Below, piece by piece: positions 1-12,491 of a DNA stretch of 64,000 bases. The position numbers and the translations under genes are program-made. Where the stretch lies: contig NZ_LR733827.1 of assembly GCF_902506535.1 (NCBI RefSeq), forward strand, positions 1,906,310 through 1,970,309. Reading direction: 5' to 3'. The notes under the pieces are model-generated. The model was not told the origin of the DNA, did not search any database, and saw only the letters and a list, made by a program, of their open reading frames with translations. Every line of letters starts with the position of its first letter. Within the stretch, counting starts at the first letter, position 1. The DNA comes from Pseudomonas sp. 8Z. GTDB taxonomy: Bacteria > Pseudomonadota > Gammaproteobacteria > Pseudomonadales > Pseudomonadaceae.

Positions 1-269
1 GCGACAATCTCGAAACGCCCACCACCGATGGGCCGCAGCACGATGGGCTGCATCACACCCTGGGCGCGGATCGAGGCGGCGAGCTCTTCCAGCGCGGTCT
101 GATCCATGTCACGACGCGGCTGGTACTTGCCACGCTGGATCAGTTCCAGCGGCACGTATTGCAGTTCGCGGGTGTCGACCTGGGCGGCCTCTTCCTGCAA
201 TGCGCTGACGGTATTGCCGCCTAGCAGGGCGTCCAGACCTCGACCCAGACCTCGTTTCTTCGCAGCCAT
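1..269 (-). CDS. parB: Chromosome-partitioning protein ParB, N-terminal part
   Basis: About 89 N-terminal codons are visible; the rest lies beyond the left edge. The start reads MAAKKRGLGRGLDALLG, the basic N-terminal segment typical of chromosomal ParB proteins (it contacts ParA), followed by a linker and the beginning of the ParB/Srx nucleotide-binding domain (VPLELIQRGKYQPRRDM, then ...QPIVLRP). The GERRxRA-type CTP-binding motif would come just after the edge. ParB binds parS, spreads as a CTP-dependent clamp and, with ParA, segregates the origin. The ATG at 269 is preceded by AAGGA overlapping the parA stop, so the two genes are co-translated. Two parS sites occur in recF of this window. 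The identification is firm; only the C-terminal part cannot be checked. Confidence 0.95.
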   Translation of the reverse strand, partial: MAAKKRGLGRGLDALLGGNTVSALQEEAAQVDTRELQYVPLELIQRGKYQPRRDMDQTALEELAASIRAQGVMQPIVLRPIGGGRFEIV

Positions 270-279
270 GCGATGTTCC

Positions 280-1068
280 TTAAGCGGTAGCGGTTTTCGC
301 GGCGGCACGCTGACGGCGTACCAACTCGCCAGCCAAGGCCAGGTAGGCGATGGCTCCACGGGATTGTTTGTCGTAGACCAACGCCGGCATGCCGAAGCTT
401 GGAGCCTCGGCAAGGCGCACGTTACGCGGGATTACGGCGTCGTATAGTTTGTCGCCGAAGTGCTCCTTGAGCTGAGCACTGACATCGTTGGTCAGGCTGA
501 TGCGCGGGTCGTACATCGTGCGCAGCAGGCCTTCGATCTGCAAATTAGGATTGAGCAGTGCGCCGATGCGTTGGATGCTGTTGACCAGATCCGACAGCCC
601 TTCGAGTGCGTAGTACTCGCACTGCATGGGGATGATCACGCCATCGGCGGCAACCAGGGCGTTAATGGTCAGCATGTTCAACGACGGCGGGCAGTCGATG
701 AGGATGAAGTCGTAGTTCTCGCGAATTGGCGCCAACGCCGAGCGCAGGCGACTCTCCTTCATGCTCATTTCCAGCAGGGCGACTTCGGCTGCGGTGAGGT
801 CACGGTTGGCCGGCAGTAACTGGTAACCACCATGTTCGGAGAACTGCATGGCTTCGCTCAGGTCGCATTCGCCGATCAGCAGATCGTAGATCGAGTGCTC
901 CAGGCCATGCTTGTCGATGCCGCTGCCCATGGTCGCGTTACCCTGCGGGTCGAGGTCGATCAACAGCACGCGGCGCTTGGTCGCCACCAGAGAAGCAGCC
1001 AGGTTGATACACGTCGTGGTTTTACCGACGCCGCCTTTCTGATTGGCGATCGCGAATACCTTGGCCAT
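280..1068 (-). CDS. parA: Chromosome-partitioning ATPase ParA (Soj)
   Basis: 262-residue ParA/MinD-family ATPase that moves ParB-parS complexes by dynamic binding to the nucleoid. A deviant Walker A (KGGVGKTT, residues 11-18), a Walker A' segment (LIDLDPQGN) and a Walker B (FILIDCPPSL) are all present, and there is no N-terminal helix-turn-helix, as expected for a chromosomal (type Ib-like) ParA. The ATG at 1068 is chosen because AGGGGA lies six bases upstream; an ATG two codons earlier abuts that Shine-Dalgarno too closely, and longer extensions run into rsmG. It lies 11 bases after the rsmG stop and 10 bases before parB, in the usual Pseudomonas order. Confidence 0.97.
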   Translation of the reverse strand: MAKVFAIANQKGGVGKTTTCINLAASLVATKRRVLLIDLDPQGNATMGSGIDKHGLEHSIYDLLIGECDLSEAMQFSEHGGYQLLPANRDLTAAEVALLEMSMKESRLRSALAPIRENYDFILIDCPPSLNMLTINALVAADGVIIPMQCEYYALEGLSDLVNSIQRIGALLNPNLQIEGLLRTMYDPRISLTNDVSAQLKEHFGDKLYDAVIPRNVRLAEAPSFGMPALVYDKQSRGAIAYLALAGELVRRQRAAAKTATA

Positions 1069-1079
1069 CTTCATTCCCC

Positions 1080-1724
1080 TTAGACCGAGCGACGCAGTAT
1101 CAACAGATGGCGTTGACCTTGGCAACCGGGAACCCGCAGCACATGAGTCGCAGTGAGAGTGAAGTCCGCTGGCAACGCCTGCAGCTCGTCATCCGGGTGT
1201 ACGCCCTTCATTGCCAGCCACTGGGTGTCACCGTTACCGAGATGGCGCGTCCAGTCGCTGAAGTCCTGCAGGCTGCTGAAGGCCCGTGAGCTGATACCGT
1301 CGAACGCCTGCTCAGGTCGATACGTTTCGACCCGGCTGTGGACAACCTCAAGGTTGGCGAGTTTCAGCTCCAGCTTCACCTGAACGAGAAAACGGGTCTT
1401 CTTGCCGTTGGAATCCAGCAGCGTGAAACGTCGCTCGGGGAACATGATCGCCAGCGGAATACCGGGCATACCGCCGCCACTGCCGACGTCCAGCCAGTTA
1501 TCCCCACGCTCGGCGACGAACGGCACCACCGACAAGCTGTCGAGCAGGTGACGTGAAACCATCTCGTCGGGATCACGCACCGCGGTGAGGTTGTAGGCCT
1601 TGTTCCACTTGATCAACAGGCCCAGATAGGCGAGCAGTTGCTCCTGCTGCTGGGCGGTAAGTTCTATGCCGAGCTCACGAGCGCCCTGCAGCAGTTCTTC
1701 GGCGTGACGTTGAGTAACCGACAT
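1080..1724 (-). CDS. rsmG: 16S rRNA (guanine-527-N7)-methyltransferase RsmG
   Basis: 214 residues, the usual length of RsmG (GidB). It methylates N7 of G527 in 16S rRNA using S-adenosylmethionine. Family signatures visible are NKAYNLTAVRD (residues 41-51) and the SAM-binding glycine-rich loop LDVGSGGGMPG (residues 78-88), followed by a hydrophobic strand and the acidic residue of LLDSNGKK. The start codon overlaps the mnmG stop (TGATG at 1722-1726), indicating translational coupling. Loss of this enzyme is known in other bacteria to give low-level streptomycin resistance. No abnormality is seen. Confidence 0.97.
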   Translation of the reverse strand: MSVTQRHAEELLQGARELGIELTAQQQEQLLAYLGLLIKWNKAYNLTAVRDPDEMVSRHLLDSLSVVPFVAERGDNWLDVGSGGGMPGIPLAIMFPERRFTLLDSNGKKTRFLVQVKLELKLANLEVVHSRVETYRPEQAFDGISSRAFSSLQDFSDWTRHLGNGDTQWLAMKGVHPDDELQALPADFTLTATHVLRVPGCQGQRHLLILRRSV

Positions 1725-3616
1725 CAGGCGCTCTGCTCCAGCTTCTGCCCAGCACTGCGCTTTTTCAGATGAATCAGCAGCAGGGAAATCGCCGCCGGCG
1801 TTACGCCAGGAATGCGACCAGCCTGGCCAAGAGTGGCCGGGCGAGTGTTGTTCAGCTTGAACTGGATTTCCTTGGACAGCCCGGAGATGGCGCTGTAGTC
1901 CAGATCCTGTGGCAGTTTGGTGTCTTCACTGGCACGCAGCTTGGCGATCTCGTCCTGCTGACGGTCGATATAACCGGCGTACTTGGTCTTGATCTCGACC
2001 TGTTCGGCGACCTGGTTATCCACAGCCGGGGCTTCGGTCACTTCAGCCAATGCGGCGTAGTCGATCTCCGGGCGAGCCAGCAGATTGAGCAGGTTGTATT
2101 CATGCGCCAACGGCGTGCCGAAGCGTGCAGCGATGGCATCGCCCTGCGGCGTGCCCGGACGCACCCAGGTGCTCTTCAGGCGCTGTTCTTCCTGCGCAAT
2201 GCCTTCGCGCTTGGCTTCGAAGGCGGCCCAGCGCTCATCATCCACCAGGCCCAGCTCGCGGCCTTTCTCGGTCAAACGCAGGTCGGCGTTGTCCTCGCGC
2301 AGGATCAACCGGTATTCGGCACGCGAGGTGAACATGCGGTACGGCTCCTGAGTGCCGAGCGTAATCAGGTCATCAACCAGCACGCCGATATAGGCCTCAT
2401 CACGACGCGGACACCAGGGCTCTTTGCCTTGGGCACGCAGGGCGGCGTTGCACCCGGCTAGCAGGCCTTGCGCACCGGCCTCTTCGTAACCCGTGGTGCC
2501 ATTGATCTGGCCGGCGAAGAACAGCCCGCCAATTACTTTGGTTTCCAGGCTGTACTTGAGGTCGCGTGGGTCGAAGTAGTCGTATTCGATGGCATAACCG
2601 GGACGCATGATGTGCGCGTTCTCCATGCCGCGAATGCTACGCACCACCTGCAGTTGCACATCGAACGGCAGCGACGTGGAGATGCCATTGGGGTACAGCT
2701 CATGAGTGGTCAGGCCTTCCGGCTCGATGAACACCTGATGGCTGTCTTTGTCGGCGAAGCGATGGATCTTGTCTTCGATCGACGGGCAGTAGCGCGGGCC
2801 GACGCCCTCGATCACGCCGGAGTACATCGGCGAACGGTCGAGGTTGGCGGCGATGATCTCGTGAGTACGGGCGTTGGTGTGGGTAATCCAGCAACTGATT
2901 TGTTGCGGCTGATGCTCACGCTTGCCGAGGAATGACATCAACGGCGTCGGCGTATCACCTGGCTGCTCGGTCATCACCGAGAAATCCACACTGCGCCCAT
3001 CGATGCGTGGTGGAGTGCCGGTTTTCAAGCGACCAACGCGCAGCGGCAATTCACGCAGACGATGAGCCAAGGCGATGGAAGGCGGATCGCCTGCACGGCC
3101 ACCGGAGTAGTTCTGCAGGCCAATGTGGATAAGTCCACCGAGGAACGTGCCTGTGGTCAACACCACGGAGTCCGCATGGAACCTGAGCCCCATCTGGGTA
3201 ACCACGCCTTTGACCTCGCTGTTTTCCACAATCAGGTCATCGGCTGCCTGTTGAAAAATCCACAGGTTCGATTGGTTTTCCAGAATTTCGCGCACCGCTG
3301 CCTTGTACAGAATGCGGTCAGCCTGGGCACGCGTTGCGCGAACGGCCGGGCCTTTGCGGCTGTTGAGAATACGGAATTGGATGCCACCTTTGTCGGTAGC
3401 CGTGGCCATGGCTCCGCCGAGTGCATCGATTTCTTTGACCAGATGGCTCTTGCCGATACCGCCGATAGCCGGATTGCAGCTCATCTGGCCAAGGGTCTCG
3501 ACATTGTGGGTAAGCAGCAGGGTCTTCACGCCCATGCGTGCTGCAGCTAGAGCTGCTTCGGTACCGGCATGACCGCCGCCGATCACGATCACGTCAAAAC
3601 GGGAAGGGAAATCCAC
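1724..3616 (-). CDS. mnmG: tRNA uridine-5-carboxymethylaminomethyl modification enzyme MnmG (GidA)
   Basis: 630-residue FAD enzyme that, with MnmE, builds the cmnm5 group on U34 of certain tRNAs. The N-terminal dinucleotide-binding motif VIGGGHAG (residues 11-18), the segment GQMSCNPAIGGIGKSH and the C-terminal FAGQINGTTGYEEAGAQG are typical. The GTG at 3616 is preferred: it gives the expected MDFPSRFDV N-terminus and the standard length, and GAGG sits six bases upstream; another GTG is adjacent at 3619. The longer open frame to 3739 would run into the AT-rich spacer. Two perfect DnaA boxes fall inside the gene (2016-2024, 3124-3132). Its partner mnmE is about 9 kb upstream, separated by defence island 1. 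Confidence 0.97.
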   Translation of the reverse strand: MDFPSRFDVIVIGGGHAGTEAALAAARMGVKTLLLTHNVETLGQMSCNPAIGGIGKSHLVKEIDALGGAMATATDKGGIQFRILNSRKGPAVRATRAQADRILYKAAVREILENQSNLWIFQQAADDLIVENSEVKGVVTQMGLRFHADSVVLTTGTFLGGLIHIGLQNYSGGRAGDPPSIALAHRLRELPLRVGRLKTGTPPRIDGRSVDFSVMTEQPGDTPTPLMSFLGKREHQPQQISCWITHTNARTHEIIAANLDRSPMYSGVIEGVGPRYCPSIEDKIHRFADKDSHQVFIEPEGLTTHELYPNGISTSLPFDVQLQVVRSIRGMENAHIMRPGYAIEYDYFDPRDLKYSLETKVIGGLFFAGQINGTTGYEEAGAQGLLAGCNAALRAQGKEPWCPRRDEAYIGVLVDDLITLGTQEPYRMFTSRAEYRLILREDNADLRLTEKGRELGLVDDERWAAFEAKREGIAQEEQRLKSTWVRPGTPQGDAIAARFGTPLAHEYNLLNLLARPEIDYAALAEVTEAPAVDNQVAEQVEIKTKYAGYIDRQQDEIAKLRASEDTKLPQDLDYSAISGLSKEIQFKLNNTRPATLGQAGRIPGVTPAAISLLLIHLKKRSAGQKLEQSA

Positions 3617-3858
3617 CACGCACCTCGTGCCTGTTGAGAAGGGGGTTTTCAGAAAGGCGGCAAGTATAGGGACTTCGTTGTCTTGAATGAAGCCTTCTGC
3701 ACAAAAAATAGCCAACCGGTCAGCTCTGACCTGCCTCACGAAGCTCGCACCTGATCACCCTCTGCTCTGCGAGAAATACGTTCAGGCTTATAAAGAATAG
3801 AAAGAGAGAATTTTTATAAAGCTTGTTCTTTATGTTTATGTATATAGCCATGCCTTTC

Positions 3859-3867
3859 TGTGGATAA
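3859..3867 (-). promoter_or_regulatory. DnaA box (perfect)
   Basis: TGTGGATAA on the plus strand is the exact complement of TTATCCACA. It is embedded in the 16-base sequence shared with oriC and follows an AT-rich stretch, the arrangement expected at a DnaA-unwound origin. Confidence 0.7.
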
Positions 3868-4273
3868 AGCTCTGTATCCCTTGCTGTTATTGGTGTACAG
3901 CGAATGATAAGCCTGTGTCGTTCCTGCTCGTTTCCACTGAGAAAGCTGCTGAACCACTGTGGATGGAAGTGCCAGTTACCCACAGGCATGGTTACGCCCA
4001 GCTTTGTCATAGGGTTATGGGCAGGGTTCAGGGGCGGTTTTCCACAGGGTTTATTTGGGCCTGAATAACTCAACGAAATGCGTGGTTGGCGTTGATCGAC
4101 ATGAGCTTTGCGCATGCCTGGAGAGCCTGCCGACTACAGGAAGTGGGCAATCGCACGCTCATTTCGTGGCAACGTCGGTTAGCGGGGGTAGCCGTTGATG
4201 AACAAGTCTGCTCGTTTGAGATGCCGCTGTACTGCTTCGCGAACGGAACGCGGCCTGGTACGCCCCACGGACA

Positions 4274-4345
4274 GCAGGAGTGGATTTATCCGCGATAGGG
4301 TTGGGCACCGTAGACAGTAGGCATCGCGAATGAATTCGCGCCTAC
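4274..4345. repeat. Pair of REP-like elements downstream of hsdR
   Basis: A degenerate copy (4274-4295, GCAGGAGTGGATTTATCCGC then GAT) and a better, oppositely oriented copy (4323-4345, ATCGCGAATGAATTCGCGCC then TAC) flank a short loop. The same palindromic family occurs at 13901-13923 and 41011-41082. Such short palindromes are common between Pseudomonas genes and are often mobilised by REP-associated transposases; none is encoded here. Confidence 0.75.
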
Positions 4346-4372
4346 AAGGAGCTGTGGATAAGCATGTCGAGC

Positions 4373-4397
4373 AACCGGCATCATTGCGATGCCGGTT
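4373..4397 (-). terminator. Hairpin after hsdR, possible terminator
   Basis: Perfect 10-bp stem AACCGGCATC / GATGCCGGTT with loop ATTGC, 24 bases past the hsdR stop. No T-run follows on the minus strand, so intrinsic termination is only possible, not shown. Confidence 0.4.
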
Positions 4398-4420
4398 ATG
4401 CACAGCAGATGTTCTGCGAG

Positions 4421-7620
<3,200 letters not shown>

Positions 7621-7621
<1 letters not shown>

Positions 7622-9174
7622 CAGGCCGTCTCCGCCAGGCGTTCGGCGTCCTTGATACGCACTTCACCGGAAATCAGTTTGGGCAGCAGGGTGTCGCGTA
7701 GTTGGACTAGGGCTTGGGTCGACTCTGCATTGGCTTTGATACTTTTAAACAATGGAGAAACACTTTTTGCAAATGCCAGCCATACATCTGGATTATCCGG
7801 ATAGGCAATCTTGAACTGGGCAATCGATTCCGCTTGCACGCGCTGACGTCCTGATGTGCCTGTCATGCTTTGGATTGCATGGTTACGGAATGCTTTATCC
7901 CTTGCCAGCAAATAAGCATATTCTGCTGGCACCGGATTTACCGGGCGCATAACGATAAATTCGGTAGATCCCCAGGCAAGAGTATTTTCAGGTAAGCATT
8001 GAATAAAAGCCGTTTTCCCATTTTCCAAACATGGAGTAATGCGCGCTAGCAACGTATCTCCGTTGCGAAAACGCATGCCACTGCTGTATTCCCTTAAAAT
8101 CGGAGGTTCTGGCCAGCTACCAACGGTTGGAAGTGCTGCCATATCAAGGTAAGGCGAAAGCATTCCTTTTCGCAGGGGCTCTGTTGGGTTGAACTCAATC
8201 AATTTACTGACTGGTTCCCAAGACCATTTCTTAGGAATTGGCTTTAGTTCTGACTCCTGCATGCCGTGCGCTGAAACAGCGTCAAAATTGACGAACCACG
8301 AATTGAACAGGCTGCGGGCCATGGCTTCCAGTGTTTCGTTCATCCGCCGGTTGATTTCGATTCTGTCGTCGAGCGTGCCGAGGATATGGGCAATGGCGTG
8401 CTGTTCTTTAAGAGGCCTCATTGGAATCTGCAATGCTTCGAGGACAGGGATGCGAAGATTGCTTACGGTAGATCCAGTTCCCTCATTCCATCCGATTTGA
8501 TGCTGAACACTTTCTGATTGCAGTGCATAAAGAACGTAGCGTGAATTAGCAATCTTTGGGTCTGGTCGTAGTAATACTTGTCGTTGTCCGAGGCAACACT
8601 CCAACCCATTTGGAATCATGCAGACTTCGCCCATTGGTGCTTCGCGTGTAATCACGATATCGCCAGAGGATGGCTTAGCACGACGATTACGCCCGATAAA
8701 ATGGGTTTCATCTGTGAACGAAGGTGATGACAAGTCAAGCTTGCCATTTTTTATATTCTGGTTACGAAGAACTATGAAGCCGGAGTCAGTCCATGCAGGA
8801 GTGCTATGCGGGCAGTCGACAATTAGTGAGCAAATCGTATTTAACGATTGCGTTAGGAGAGAATTAGCTTCCTGCACCACCACTCGATCCTTCTCGATAA
8901 TCTTCCTAAACGTCTCACTGGTTTCCGCCCAATCGACGATATCCACCTTCCACGGCAAGTCCGATTCGGAAAAGTCTTCGGCCAGGGCGGCGCTGGTGGC
9001 CAGCGGTAGCGGGCTGTCGGTGATGATGGCCAGATCCAGGTCGGAATATTCCTTGGCCGTCCATTTGGCGCGTGAGCCAAAGGCCCACACGGCATATTGC
9101 GGCACATGGCGCTGGAGAATGTCGCGGACGATGGCCCAGTGGTCGGGGCGAATGTCGATCTGGGGTTCGCTCAC
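7621..9174 (-). CDS. hsdS: MNT nucleotidyltransferase-HsdS fusion (type I specificity subunit with antitoxin-like domain)
   Basis: 517 residues. Residues about 1-105 form a complete MNT-type minimal nucleotidyltransferase: FGSRAKWTAKEYSDLDLAI gives the GS motif (33-34) and catalytic Asp45 and Asp47, and WKVDIVDW gives the third Asp78. From about residue 112 a full type I specificity subunit follows, with TRD1 (CSLIVDCPHSTPAWTDSG..., REAPMGEVC), a helical conserved region (KEQHAIAHILGTLDDRIEINRRMNETLEAMA), TRD2 and a second conserved region ending TLLPKLISGEVR. The gene starts with GTG at 9174, overlapping the stop of the HEPN gene (GTGA). MNT proteins of HEPN/MNT pairs neutralise the HEPN toxin by AMP transfer, and the adjacent gene is such a HEPN protein. 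The specificity domains are visibly AT-richer than the flanks, as usual for exchanged TRDs. No stop or internal start separates the halves. That the MNT half is active is inferred from the intact motifs. Confidence 0.92.
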
Positions 9175-9584
9175 GCTTGGGCATCCTGCAACTGTTCGAG
9201 GAGGTAGGTCGCTTCGCGCTGGAAGTCGGGAATGCTGGCCACCACTTCCACGGCAATGGCTTCATCGTAGGTGTGGCTGGTCTTGGCACGCATATCGCGA
9301 AAGCGCCGCCAGTGTTGCCAGTCGCTGAGCAGCAGGCCGCGTTCGTTGCCGCTGCGGATCAAGTCGGCAAAGCTGATGCCGTCCAGCTCGCTGGGGCTTG
9401 CCGAGGTGGCTTCGAGGTGGCGCTTGAGCATCTTGTGGCTGATTTCATAGGTGAACTCGAAGCGCTGGATCAGACCATCGCGGATCTGCGTATCGCTGAT
9501 GTCCTGCTGGTAGCGCTTCCAGCCTTCGTCCAGGCGTTCGATGGCGCGCTGCAGTGGGGTCAGGTCGAGGGTTTCGTCTGCCAT
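9171..9584 (-). CDS. HEPN-domain protein, HI0074/HepT-like toxin
   Basis: 137-residue, all-helical protein of the nucleotidyltransferase-substrate-binding (HI0074) family. The key sequence FRDMRAKTSHTYDEA contains Arg99, His104 and Tyr106, an exact RX4HXY motif: Arg and His are the catalytic pair of HEPN RNases, and Tyr is the residue AMPylated by the MNT antitoxin in the characterised HepT/MntA pairs. The ATG at 9584 is chosen because GGAGG lies six bases upstream and 14 bases separate it from the hsdM stop; the longer open frame merely shadows hsdM. The gene overlaps the MNT-hsdS start by GTGA, so toxin and antitoxin-HsdS are translationally coupled, toxin first. A role as a restriction-linked toxin is inference; a non-toxic substrate-binding role is the alternative. 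Confidence 0.88.
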   Translation of the reverse strand: MADETLDLTPLQRAIERLDEGWKRYQQDISDTQIRDGLIQRFEFTYEISHKMLKRHLEATSASPSELDGISFADLIRSGNERGLLLSDWQHWRRFRDMRAKTSHTYDEAIAVEVVASIPDFQREATYLLEQLQDAQA

Positions 9585-9597
9585 GCTGGGCCTCCGC

Positions 9598-11406
<1,809 letters not shown>

Positions 11407-11423
11407 GGTGCAGTTCCTTGGGC

Positions 11424-12416
11424 TCAAGCGGGCCAGTAGAGGCGCTTGAGTGGGACGAGACGTTTGGTTTCGGCGTCGGTGGCGTCGTAGTGTTCGATGA
11501 GGGTGCGTACCACGTGGTCGAGTGTCCACATGGCCAGGGGGATTGGAGCGCGGTCGGCTTCGTACTGGGCATCCTTGCTGAAACCGCCGGTGCTGACGTA
11601 AAGACCACGATCATCCTTGTGCCGACCCCCGAGGAAGCTGCGGATTTCCTGACTGCCCATCTTGCCGTTGCGGTGCTTGACCTCGACGACGATGCGCGGG
11701 TGCTCGAAACCAAAACCATCAGGTGAGGCGACGATGTCTTTGCCACGATCCGGGCCGCGTGGTGATACCTCGGTCTTGTAGCCCATGGCGCGGAGGATGC
11801 CGGCCACTAGTTGCTGCATGTCTTCCCAATCCAGCTCGTTGACTCGATCCTTGATGCGCTCTAGTGCCTGCGATTCGATATCGGCCAGAGGGTCAGCGAT
11901 GACTTCTTCTGTTTCATCCTCTTTTACGGCAGCGGGCTTGCCCTTGAGCGCTGCCAGCACGTCGGCGACTGCTTTGGCAGGCACTTCGAACAAGGTCAGA
12001 GTCGAGCCGAGGCTGTTCTTGGTGGCCGTACCGAGGCTGTCACGCGCCAGTTCCTGGGTTTGCCATTGCACCTTGCGCACCAGCGCCATGCCTTGTTCGG
12101 CCGTTTGCGGTTGGTGTTCGGCTGGGCCTGTTACCTTGCCGACGGCGTACAGGCGGTTGGCGGGCGAGTAAGTGATGATCCAATCACCCGGCTGTATTTC
12201 GTTGACGAAACGCCAGACCTGGGAGGCACCAGAGATCACCCGGCCTTGCTTGGCTTGGGGATCCATGGATTGGTACAAGGCAATCAACTGTTTGCGGCTA
12301 ACGCCTGGCTTGGCCTGTGCAGCCAACTGGCTCCAGCCGATGGCGGCGACGCCGTGCTCGCGGAAAGCTTCATACAGGCTGCCGCCTTCACCGCGTACCA
12401 TCCACATCCGTGTCAC
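11424..12416 (-). CDS. Mrr-like restriction endonuclease with N-terminal EVE/PUA-like domain
   Basis: 330 residues, first gene of the defence operon. The C-terminal domain (about 190-320) is an Mrr-type PD-(D/E)XK nuclease: LDWEDMQQLVAGILRAMGY, then GPDRGKDIVA with Asp227, then VVEVKHR with Glu245 and Lys247, and a following Gln. The N-terminal 145 residues (MWMVRGEGG..., AIGWSQL, VWRFVNEIQPGDWIITY, YAVGKVTG, VQWQTQEL) resemble PUA/EVE-like modified-base reader domains found in type IV restriction enzymes. An acidic linker (EDETEEVIADPLADIES) joins the halves. The start is GTG at 12416 with GAGG five bases upstream. It sits 17 bases before hsdM in the same orientation. Restriction of modified phage DNA is the likely role, by family; the exact modification recognised is unknown. 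Confidence 0.85.
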   Translation of the reverse strand: MTRMWMVRGEGGSLYEAFREHGVAAIGWSQLAAQAKPGVSRKQLIALYQSMDPQAKQGRVISGASQVWRFVNEIQPGDWIITYSPANRLYAVGKVTGPAEHQPQTAEQGMALVRKVQWQTQELARDSLGTATKNSLGSTLTLFEVPAKAVADVLAALKGKPAAVKEDETEEVIADPLADIESQALERIKDRVNELDWEDMQQLVAGILRAMGYKTEVSPRGPDRGKDIVASPDGFGFEHPRIVVEVKHRNGKMGSQEIRSFLGGRHKDDRGLYVSTGGFSKDAQYEADRAPIPLAMWTLDHVVRTLIEHYDATDAETKRLVPLKRLYWPA

Positions 12417-12491
12417 AGGAACCTCGCAGATTTCACAGTCAGAGGGGAATCAGGCGCTCTACTTTACGGGAGTGCGCGGCTGCATCAAGTT

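Larger units (their letters stand above)
3617..4420. other. Non-coding spacer with DnaA boxes; oriC-like region upstream of mnmG
   Basis: No convincing gene lies in these 804 bases. The mnmG-proximal half (about 3775-4080) is AT-rich and carries perfect DnaA boxes TGTGGATAA at 3859-3867 and 4353-4361, plus one-mismatch boxes at 3976-3984 (TTACCCACA) and 4038-4046 (TTTTCCACA). The 16-mer CTGTGGATAAAGCTCT at 3858-3873 recurs exactly in the dnaA-side oriC at 16710-16725, and both copies sit just downstream of a purine/AT-rich tract. DnaA-box clusters near both gidA and dnaA are known for several bacterial origins; that this one is an active or accessory origin is inference. The distal half holds REP-like elements and the hairpin after hsdR. 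Confidence 0.6.

Noticed and set aside
1546..1562. parS-like sequence in rsmG (GTGACGTGAAACC)
   Set aside because: Only one half-site resembles parS; the palindrome is broken at several positions.
8840..8880. Possibility that the MNT-HsdS fusion is an assembly or frameshift artefact
   Set aside because: The frame is continuous through the junction, both halves are complete, and there is no homopolymer at the joint; resequencing could still confirm.
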